Source: Nissolia schottii (taxonomy: Eukaryota > Streptophyta > Magnoliopsida > Fabales > Fabaceae). Taken from it: a stretch of DNA of 64,000 nucleotides. Both the position numbers and the translations under genes were made by a program. The notes under the pieces are model-generated. The model had not been told where the DNA came from. It ran no database searches and saw only the letters and a list, made by a program, of their open reading frames with translations. The number at the start of each line of letters is the position of its first letter. Position 1 is the stretch's first letter. Of the stretch, positions 55,609-64,000 are shown piece after piece. The stretch lies in assembly GCA_003254905.1 (NCBI GenBank), contig QANU01021372.1, forward strand, positions 6,449 to 70,448. The letters run 5' to 3'.

Positions 55609-57393
55609 TTAGGGTTCCCAGGTCAACGGGAGAATCCTCTTCATTGCCATCGGAGGATGGAGAGGATGACGAGGAGTCCTCAACGGCCAGATTGCCGGCT
55701 GGGGTGCTAGTCCCTCCCCCATGTTCTGCACAAACTGTGCAAACATCCTCTTCATTTTCCTCTCCATTTTGTCTTTACAGCACCGGAGTCTATCTCTTGT
55801 CCTCCTCCTCTCCTCGGCCATCCTAACTGCCTATTGGCTCAGCTCCTGGTTTAGCTTGAAGACCGTCTCCCGGAGCTCATTGGACTCTCTGGGAGTACCC
55901 GCAGCAGACCCCTCCGTGGATCGACGACTACCGCCCCCCTGGTACTAACCGTAAGCTGTGTGCCCCGGCTGTAAACCCGGTTACGGTTCCGACCATCAGC
56001 GACGGATAACCAAATCTCCTCCTCGTCGATCGGGGGGGCGGCGTAGTGCCCTCTGTGGCAGCTTGTGACTGCTGAGTCTGTGCCTCCCGAAGAGCGACCT
56101 CAAATTCTGCGTACATAAGTAATAGACGCCAATACCCGTTATAAGAATATAGTAACAAGAATTAAATTAACAAGACAAAGAACACATGACACTATTTGAA
56201 TAAATTGACACCGTTACATACTGCAGTTTGCTCCGACCGTGCATCGACCCATTTTGACTTGTCGTCCTTGAGCGTATGTGTGTCGCGAAATAACTCAGCA
56301 TCGGTCGGCAGCCTCCCGAGGGTGCGCTCCTACATATCAGCCATGAAATATATCATTAACTAGCAAACAAATTTTTTTGCCATACATAGTACTTAATAGT
56401 GCATTATTTATCATAATCATTACCATTCTCCTCCGCGTGTCACCCAGGAGGTTGAACCTAGCGTGTGGACATTACTGCCTTGACCCTCATTGCGAGCACG
56501 CTTTGAGGCCGCGGACCTGGCCTTGTACTCGTCAGACTTCCAGTACTCCTTCAAGGCCGCCAGCTGGTCAGGGGTCATCCAATCAGGCTCAGGGGTCTTC
56601 CCCACTTTGATGTCCCAGAAGAGCTACTGCAAATGCCTGCCGGCTCTTATAATTGAATGCCCTCCGCATAGCTGGGAGATCGTTCTCGTCGTAGATAAAA
56701 TGATCCTAAAAAATCAACACAACTTATTGACCAAACTATCATATAACACAATTATTGTAGTTCGAGAAAAATAATGCTCACCTTGAAAGAATTGAACATG
56801 CGCTCCCTCTCCTCGTCCCAGAAATCCTGCCACTGAAAGACAGAACGAATAACACTTCACCACCTCGGTAACCAGTCTCTTTGCGACGGTGTGGTCTACA
56901 AACCTATACATACGCCAAAATTTAAATGTGTCACCATTAATAATAAATTGTAGTATCAAAATTTAACTGATACATTAATAAACCCTAAACAAAACAATAT
57001 AAGAATAACATATCCGCTAAATGTATCGTCGACTCGGAGACGGGGCCGAGACTCAGGAGACTCCTCCACATCGTCTTGTCCATCCAAGGTGAAGGCAGGA
57101 GTGCTATCTGGCGGCTGACTGTCAGGTAGTGAAGGGGAGTAATTAGGAACTGCTGGACTGCCCGGGAAGTTCCCAAACATCTCCTCATCAGTGGATGGCG
57201 GGGCCGGTGAAGGGACGAAACCCGGGGTGGGCATAAAATCGTCCCCTACCCAAGGTCCGTCGGATCGTCCATCGGAGCGTCTGTCTGAACGTCCGTCAGA
57301 CAATCCATTCGACTCCCCTCTCCTCCCCCGTTGTCCACCTCGTCGTACTAGATAGTAGGCGGGCATCTTTCCTTTCCCTTTGTCGCCGGCCAT
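55609..57393 (-). pseudogene. CACTA TNPA-like gene (Transposase_24 / Ptta-En/Spm family)
   Basis: It starts at 57393 with MAGDKGKGKMPAYYL, followed by an RSDGRSD-rich basic stretch and a Pro/Ser-rich acidic region. Later blocks are VAKRLVTEVVKCYSF (near 56870), WQDFWDEERERMFNSFK (near 56800), DHFIYDENDLPAMRRAFNYK (near 56680) and WMTPDQLAALKEYWKSDEYK with NEGQGSNVHTLGS (near 56480-56590). Then come WLSVADG with NRNRVYSRGTQ-like residues (near 55960-56010) and a coiled coil RRRTRDRLRCCKDKMERKMK (near 55780). Splice-like borders separate several blocks, for example a GTGAGC donor after FNSFK. Frame changes also occur, for example near 56600. The family is the DNA-binding second protein of En/Spm elements. 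The other assembly version lies at 52946-54344 and lacks the N-terminal exon. Confidence 0.75.
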
Positions 57394-58195
57394 TACTACA
57401 AACAGAAATTACAAAACAATCGATTAGTCTAAAATAAATAGTCCACATCAATGGCGTTCCAAATATTGCTTAAATCCTATTTGCTTAAATCCTACAGTCC
57501 ACATCCTATTTGCTTAAATCCATGATTATAATTGGGCATCTTTCCTATCATACATTTTCAATTTACTATCGTACAGACTTAAAACAATTTACGCAAAACT
57601 AGCCAAAAACAACATGCCAACTACAATCCAATAATACATAAAACATTATCTATCAAATTATATACATCAAATAACATTAATTCCTTTTCAATTTACTATA
57701 TCATACAAACTTAAAACAAATAGTGCAAAAATTAGACTCTACAAAAATCCTAACCATAAACTATACAAAAACTAAACAAAAAACAACATCCCAATTACAA
57801 TCCTTATTCTGGTCATAAAACATTATATATCAAATCAAATAATGTACAGATTTGTCCAGCAAATAATAAACAACAGATAACAGAGTAATGCACAAAAATC
57901 GAAGAAGCAAAACTCACAAGCAGTTAATTGGCAGAAACAGTTTTGGTGATGGTGGCGGTGCCGGTGGCAAGTAACAGCGGGAGAGGTGGCGGTGGCGTCT
58001 TGGTGTATGCTCAGCAGCGCGGCAGTAGGTGGCAGGGGGTCCGGTGGCGGTGGCGGTGGCATCGGCGGCTCGGGGGTGGTAGGAGGCTGCTGGCGAGAAA
58101 TATGGCGGAGAGAGAGGGAGAGAGAATCGGGGAGAGAGAGACGCCGGAGAGAAGTGGGACAAGAGTGCCTTCGTCTCCGGCGCGGGGTCCTTATA

Positions 58196-58620
58196 TATAT
58201 ATTTATTTCCGTCGGACAACACCGACGGTAAATGCTCCGCTGTTTCGTATCCCGAACAAATTACCGTCAGTTTTAATTAATACTCCGACGGTAAATTTCA
58301 TAATTAGTGTCGGCGGCCACAAGTTCCGACGGTACCGGCATTAAATGGAGAACAATTTCGTGACACAACAGTTCGTATTTCGAAACGGTTACCGTCGGCT
58401 TATGTCGACGGTATCTGATAGTAACGGTCATGGAATTTGAATTATTTCGTTTAGTAACTGCCTTTTTTACCGTCGGATATTTATGACGGTAAAAATTTTG
58501 TTTACCGTTGGCTTATTGTTTACCGACGGTAATCATTGGCCACCGGTACACACTTTTTACCTACATTATTACTGTCGTGTGTTACATTCTGACGGTAGCT
58601 CCATTGATTTTGCCCGGTTT
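58196..58620. repeat. CACTA subterminal repeat zone, inner cluster
   Basis: About eight hairpin-like pairs of ACCGTCGG and CCGACGGT are spaced 10-40 bp apart. The cluster is just upstream of the minus-strand gene start, so it overlaps the likely promoter. Confidence 0.85.
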
Positions 58621-58903
58621 AATACAGGTTTAATTGATTAAATTTTATTATACGCATGTAAATTAACATTATTTTATTATATCCATTTTATTATTATGTG
58701 CATGTTAAATCCATGTCATTTTATTAAATTTTATTATATGCATGTTAAATCCATGTAAATTAACAAAACTATTAGTATATTAATTTAAAAAAAATACAAC
58801 GATTATAAAAAGGTATGTCAAACATAGAAAATTACATTAATTTATAAAAACTACATATATAAATTAATTATTCGCCTAATTAAGTCGTCTTGGCAAATAA
58901 TAA

Positions 58904-59019
58904 TGACAAAGCACAAGATAGTGGGTTGGACGTTTTTGGGCTTTGCCAATATGACAAAAATTAAACATTAAGTTAACAAGCCACAAAAACGTCCAACCTA
59001 CTAATCTTGGGCTTTGTCA
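58904..59019. repeat. 42-bp-arm foldback inside the CACTA element
   Basis: 58904-58945 (TGACAAAGCACAAGATAGTG and onward) pairs with 58978-59019 with few mismatches across a 32-base loop. Weaker pairing extends further out (GTCGTCTT with AAGAAGAC). It lies between the two CCGTCGG clusters. It could be a nested MITE or give a small-RNA-like hairpin. Confidence 0.75.
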
Positions 59020-59254
59020 CCATACTCGCCCAAAGAAGACTACACCGTCGAAGACTTTATCTTCATATACATTAAATGTCGGTAGCCCATCATAGAATCA
59101 AAAGCATCATCCGCGACCACAAAATTTGATAGCTTCATCAATAATCAGCAAAAGTATAATTAGAACTGATGAATATAGAGAGTTTGGGGAGGATTTGGAA
59201 TTGAGTTCGTGTTGGGGGATAGGGGAATGGGGGGGCTTTTATAGTTGTGGCTGA

Positions 59255-59656
59255 TGAACTTACCGTCGGAATAAACTGACGGTAACCTGTATTGCCATTA
59301 ATAACCACATTGACCATTTCGTTAAATGAGACGGTTCAAAAAAGGATAATGGTGACTCTGAGACAAATACACGATAGTCAAAAAATTTATATCGACTTTG
59401 ACCGTTGTGGAAACCGTGACGGTTTGTGGTTCCAAAGCAATACCGTCGGTAGTTTCCAACGGTAATCAGACCATTACCGTCCCTTTTACTGTCGGTATTC
59501 GTGTCGGACGGTAATGTCATGACTCTTGACCCGATTCGTTTTCTGAATCGTTTACCGGCGGTGAATTTTTTCCCCCGACGGTCGTCCGACGGTAATTCCG
59601 TCGGTTCCTGTCCGACGATAATTGATGGACGGAAATAGTTATTTTTCTTGTAGTGA
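59255..59656. repeat. CACTA subterminal repeat zone, terminal cluster, with terminus
   Basis: A dozen or so TACCGTCGG / CCGACGGTA variants end in the CACTA terminal sequence (complement of TTATTTTTCTTGTAGTG at about 59640-59656). Confidence 0.88.
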
Positions 59657-60752
59657 GAGGTACTTACAATTATAGTGTTGGGTTTGACATTAACCACTAA
59701 AAAACATTAATATCATAAATATATTTTAAATAAAGTTTGGTTTAACTCAGGTTGAGTCTGCCAGAGAAATTATATAAATATGGTGATTGTAAGGACTACT
59801 TTAGATAAATTTATAACCAAAGATTACAACATGGACAAATCAAAGAAAATATTTATCCTTACTCTTATCATTTGACTAATGATAGAAGGCAAATTAAATG
59901 TCTCGCAAGGTATAACTTTGATGACATGGGATGTATTGAGATAATTTTCTTTTATCTCTTGGTCTTTTGCTTGTAAATGTGAGCCTTAATTTAATGAATG
60001 AATGAAGAGAAGGTCATCTGATGGCGCTCGTTTGAGGAGTTTTATGGAAATTGAATTAAAGAAATCAAAGAAATGAAAGAAAGAAATTAATGACATTGTC
60101 TTATTTTGGCTTCTGGTGGTCATGAGTAGTTTAGAGAATTTTTTTTTCTAATATGCTCCAAGTAAATAATGATAAGTGAGTGCAAATAGGTGATAATGGT
60201 GGGGATTCATTGCATGGTTGTGCGGCCAATGGGGGATTGTGGGGGTGATGGCGTGAAGGATGGTGATGATGAAGGATGAACTCGTGGTGGCTTCAATTAC
60301 GTTCTCAAAAGGAAGCAATGGTTTCTCCTTTTCAAAATAAAACTGAATTGTAGTGAAGAGAGAAAAATTTTCTTTTTATTTTTTATTTTATTTTAGAGAT
60401 GGTTATCTAAGCTTTGGTTTCGGTTTTGTCTCCTAAGAGAATTATGGAGAAAAGGATAAAATAAGAAAGATTTGGGAGCTAATAATTTTGCTAATGGCCT
60501 TGCATGGCCGTGGCTGGAGGTGGCATAAGAGTAAAGCAATTTTAGACAAGCGGCCTCCAAGTGTTACTTGGAGGCAAAGTCTTAGGGCAAGGTGTCATTC
60601 TAAGGTTCGACTAATACATAATTAATAATAACTTTTAAACTTGGTAGACAATTTTCTAAGACCAAGCTTAAAATAGAGGGAAAAAAGTGGGGTATTACAA
60701 AAGACAATATTAATTCCTTTTTTCTCCGATAAACAAATGCTAGAGTACGAAA
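59657..60752 (-). other. Intron with possible LTR-end fragment
   Basis: AT-rich sequence. At 60688-60699 it reads TGGGGTATTACA, like the end of the long-LTR family (GGGATGTTACA). A CCTTGCATGG / tree of GATGATGAA-rich stretch lies before it. A related but different long LTR in minus orientation may end at 60699. I could not find its other end or a target duplication. No gene and no prenyltransferase exon was found. Confidence 0.3.
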
Positions 60753-62325
60753 GGGAGGCAGAATAGGAAAAAGGGACAAAAACCATGTAGAGACAAGAAT
60801 CCCGAAATCACAAAAACACATTATCTTCAAAATTCATCAAATTTTCTAATTAAAAATAATCACAAAATCAATTACTCAAATTGATTCTCTAACTAAAAAT
60901 TTAGTGATTAACCCTTAATTAAGAAATGGTCAACAATTCACTTTTTCAGAGTTGATGTTGACTTTTAAAGGTGTTTTTTTTTATACTTTTTTTATGCCTC
61001 ATAAACTATTTGGCTAGTTAACAAACTATGATTAATTGCTAATCTATAATTAATTACTCATATTTATGATTTAATACTCATTAGAGGATTGGGGGTGTTA
61101 CTTAGAATGCTAATGTTCATATATAAACCAAATTAAACAGGAATTATCAAAACAAATAAGCATTGTCTGGAGCGTGTGGGAGAGATAGGTGTCCTCTTGG
61201 AGTTGTGCTCAATCTCTAACGACAATCTGGTTAGGGTTGTGTACATGCCATTCAATTTGACGCTTAACGTATATGTCAAGAGATGGGTATAAGAGTTATC
61301 ATACCTAAGGATTATGAGCCCTTATATAGTGATATCAAAATATCAGAATTTTTCTTTGATTATAATAATGATAAGAGGAGAAGGATTTGGGATGAAATCA
61401 ATCAATCATGGTAACATTGAACAAATCCTCTAAATTTTCGTAACACCCTATCATGAAGTTAATTTTAACTCTGATTATTACTTATCCTTACCACGCCATT
61501 CCTTTTTATGAGATTTGCATCAACGTTTTTTTTTTACNGGGAGGCAGAATAGGAAAAAGGGACAAAAACCATTTAGAGACAAGAATCCCGAAATCACAAT
61601 AACACACTACCTTCAAAATTCATCAAATTTTCTAATTAAAAATAATCACAAAATCAATTACTCAAATTGATTCTCTAACTAAAAATTTAGTGATTAACCC
61701 CTAATTAAGAAATAGTCAACAATTCACTTTTTCAGAGTTGATGTTGACTTTTAAAGGTGTTTTTTTTTTATACTTTTTTTATGCCTCATAAACTACTTGG
61801 CTAGTTAACAAACTATGATTAATTGCTAATCTATAATTAATTACTCATATTTATAATTTAATACTCATTAGAGGATTGGGGGTGTTACTCAGAATGCTAA
61901 TGTTCATATATAAACCAAATTAAACAAGAATTATCAAAACAAATAAGAATTGTCTGGAGCGTGTGGGAGAGATAGGTGTCCTCTTGGAGTTGTGCTCAAT
62001 CTCTAACGACAATCTGGTTAGGGTTGTGTACATGCCATTCAATTTGACGCTTAACGTATATGTCAAGAGATGGGTATAAGAGTTATCATACCTAAGGATT
62101 ATGAGCCCTTATATAGTGATATCAAAATATCAGAATTTTTCTTTGATTATAATAATGATAAGAGGAGAAGGATTTGGGATGAAATCAATCAATCATGGTA
62201 ACATTGAACAAATCCTCTAAATTTTCGTAACATCCTATCATGAAGTTAATTTTAACTCTGATTATTACTTATCCTTACCACGCCATTCCTTTTTATGAGA
62301 TTTGCATCAACGTTTTTTTTTTTAC
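60753..62325. repeat. About 785-bp direct duplication around single N (probable assembly overlap)
   Basis: Segments 60753-61537 and 61539-62325 are about 98% identical and abut the N at 61538. The content is AT-rich intron with no gene. Confidence 0.87.
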
Positions 62326-62650
62326 ACGTTGTAAGGGGGAGATCATCATCCTTCATGGGTTTAGAAAGATAAACCATTGACAAAATCTAGAGCTTCCGAG
62401 ATGGGGAATTTGCTTATCTTACCAACCTTGGTTCCTCGCAATCCAAATCCTTAGTGCTTTTATTAAATTATTAAGTCATTACATATAATATTATTTTGAG
62501 AAGTAATTAGTTATTAATCATTTTTTATTATATTCTAACTACATATTTATAATTATTTTTTGTGCTACATTTATAGATAATTTTGTTTTGATAATTAATG
62601 TTATTTTATTATTAATGAGATGTAATAAAGAAAAAGAAAAATGTCATTTG
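62326..62650 (+). other. Intron spacer
   Basis: AT-rich, no feature seen. It ends ATTTG (62646-62650), the likely left target duplication of the next long LTR. Confidence 0.5.
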
Positions 62651-64000
62651 TGAAACACCCTAGCTGGCTGACTTGTGCTTAAGTCATAAGTCAGCCTGTC
62701 TAGGTGGTTAATGTTTGGTGGTGCATACTTTTACCATTCATCAGTACCTTTTTAAAGTAGGATTTTACTAAAAATACGGGCCGGTTTAAAACTTTTTGCG
62801 TAATTACTGATGCTAGGAAATTAAGAGTCATGCGTATAATTGGTCGTGTAACAGGTATAGCATGCGTTATAGGAATTCTACATACATCCACATAGATACA
62901 CACACATCGGCCCAAAAAGTGTCACATACATACATATACACATAGTCATACTGTACATTTCTTTATTTTACAATAGTTAGTTTTTGTACAACACCAAAGT
63001 TTATCATACATTATATATACATCCAGATGGGAACTACCCATTGCGCATCCTATACGTACATACTATATATATGCGGATGAGTACTACCCATTGCACATAC
63101 TGTACATACATCCTATGCATACAGGTCCTCATTGCCCTCTACTCGGAGACTGTCCTTGCCTGCCACCCTACTCATCTGACTCATCCTCCTCGAGGTCCTC
63201 CTCCTCTTCTGCCTCATCCTCGCTGGACACCTCGGTCACGGCCGTGAAGTCCCGGTGGGAGAACAGGCGTGGTAGTACAGGGGGTCACTCTCTTTCGTGC
63301 CGTGGTCCTGCGACCACGAGGCCTGGCTAGTGAAGTGAGTGAGGCGGGGTCCATTTCAACCTCTCTCTTAGGTGGGGGAGCCTCCCCGTTGCTGTCATCG
63401 TCCAAGTGGATGGGGTCTTCAGGCATTGCCCCTGGGCTCTCATCTACTAGGATGGGGTTCGCTGATGAGGACCCTGCTCCCCGGTACAATCAGAGGGGTG
63501 GTGCTGGAATCGGATGGGGCTGAGTGGGCGCTTCGATAGGGGTGTACGTACACGTCTCCATGATCACCTTATCTTGGGGTCACGTTGGCGCATACGGGTC
63601 AGTAGCAAGGCAGTTCTCCGTGGTGACGTCATCAGTATCACCTGGAATCATAAGAGAGTGGGGGTAAGAACGAATCGTTCTTAGTGGAAATCGTGGGTCA
63701 TATCTATCACTTCATTACTCCGGTAGAATCCAGGCCACTCAGGAGATCTCTAAGTGTCATGCATACTAACCTCCTACTGATTACTATTTTTTGTCTAGGT
63801 CCTGAGTAGCTTTATCTAGTTTACTAGGTGATTGGGGATTTCGAATCTTGACATTACTTAGGCTTTGCGCTTATTAACTGTATTCATCCGAGTACAGCAA
63901 TGTAGGGTCGCCCAATCATGTCATCTCTAGCTTACATACTAGTCATCTTAGGACGTTCCTTTGACGATAACTGATGCATATTTATACATATCTATTTACA
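62651..64000 (-). mobile_element. Long Tekay/Del-like LTR, copy 4 (runs off the window)
   Basis: It starts TGAAACACCCTAGCTGGC and shares the family blocks TGGAATCATAAGAGAGTGGG (63644-63663), CCAGGCCACTCAGGAG with CTCTAAGTGTCATGCATACT (near 63730-63770) and GTCATCTTAGGACG (near 63950). A minus-strand frame at 63214-63489 (IHLDDDSNGEAPPPKREVEM) lies where the other copies have shorter acidic frames. Whether it is a solo LTR or the end of a full element cannot be told here. Confidence 0.82.

Larger units (their letters stand above)
51684..57007. repeat. 2.66-kb direct duplication around single N (probable assembly overlap)
   Basis: Segments 51684-54344 and 54346-57007 match over their whole length at about 98% by eye and abut the N at 54345. 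Both contain the Copia 3 RNase H end, the Copia 3 3' LTR, the 32-bp repeat zone and most of the CACTA gene. The level of difference fits two haplotypes. Confidence 0.85.
52946..59656 (-). mobile_element. CACTA (En/Spm-type) DNA transposon, 3' terminus not found
   Basis: The right end reads, on the minus strand, CACTACAAGAAAAATAAC, the standard plant CACTA terminus, ending at about 59656. Inside it are two zones dense in TACCGTCGG / CCGACGGTA motifs (58196-58620 and 59255-59656), typical CACTA subterminal repeats. A TNPA-like gene is on the minus strand. The opposite terminus with its own subterminal zone is not visible to the left, so the element is truncated or interrupted there. No TNPD (tnp2) transposase was seen, so even if whole it would be non-autonomous. 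Its apparent length includes about 2.66 kb of assembly duplication. Confidence 0.85.

Noticed and set aside
51684-57007. Real segmental duplication of Copia 3 end plus CACTA gene
   Set aside because: The two copies meet exactly at a lone N and have equal length. The same pattern recurs at four other lone Ns, so an assembly overlap is far more likely.
57928-58344. GC-rich + strand frames with Gly/Arg-rich peptides
   Set aside because: They are antisense to the 5' leader of the CACTA gene, low in complexity and rich in GGTGGC runs. This is composition, not coding.
36091-64000. Next prenyltransferase exon (expected to begin near PLLRWKR)
   Set aside because: I looked through the non-element stretches (36091-37185, 46637-47476, 59657-62650) and found no acceptor followed by that coding pattern.
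1-64000. tRNA, rRNA or snoRNA genes
   Set aside because: No cloverleaf arms, rRNA blocks or box C/D-type elements were recognised. TGGTATC-type matches are LTR primer-binding sites, not tRNA genes.

Overview
This is a stretch of a large plant nuclear genome, almost certainly a eudicot. No bacterial-style genes are present. The only host gene I can support is on the + strand. Three short exons (8572-8646, 18119-18202, 36001-36090), each with canonical AG/GT borders and all in phase 0, encode 83 residues of a UbiA-superfamily aromatic prenyltransferase of the homogentisate / flavonoid / coumarin prenyltransferase type. They include the NQxxDxxxD prenyl-diphosphate/Mg2+ motif and the following KPHLPLASG block. 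The start and the end of the gene lie outside the window. The introns are about 9.5 kb, 17.8 kb and more than 27.9 kb as assembled, and nearly everything else here is transposable-element sequence inside those introns.

Layout: 1-7674 is a decayed L1-type LINE (+) split by a young Ty1/copia element (387-5416). Intron 1 (8647-18118) holds a Ty3/gypsy LTR fragment, a truncated long LTR (9377-11436), a minus-strand Copia remnant (11437-14255) and a solo long LTR (14623-17790). Intron 2 (18203-36000) holds a small foldback MITE, a 703-bp hAT-like non-autonomous element with a perfect 8-bp target duplication, and an Athila/Tat-like Ty3/gypsy mosaic (20651-35110). That mosaic is interrupted by a 4.1-kb solo long LTR (23593-27667) and by a 4.4-kb Mutator-like transposon (30054-34421). 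Intron 3 (36091 to the window end) holds a Copia element with a nested solo long LTR, an older Copia element, a CACTA/En-Spm element with a TNPA-like gene, and the start of another long LTR.

One long-LTR family dominates. It is 2-4 kb long, has TG...CA ends, reads TGTAACATCCC at its sense 5' end like Tekay/Del chromoviruses, and occurs five times in 64 kb with no internal coding region. Its copies carry different tandem arrays inside the LTR, including a higher-order minisatellite.

The assembly itself needs care. Five single-N positions and one 609-N gap are each flanked by near-identical direct copies (128 bp to 2.66 kb) that end exactly at the N. These look like unmerged contig or haplotype overlaps, not biological duplications. 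They inflate the intron lengths and duplicate parts of the CACTA and Copia sequences. I found no convincing RNA gene, no CRISPR array and no complete host gene. The most interesting material is the expressed-looking prenyltransferase with giant TE-filled introns, the array-bearing LTR family, and the well-dated nested insertions.
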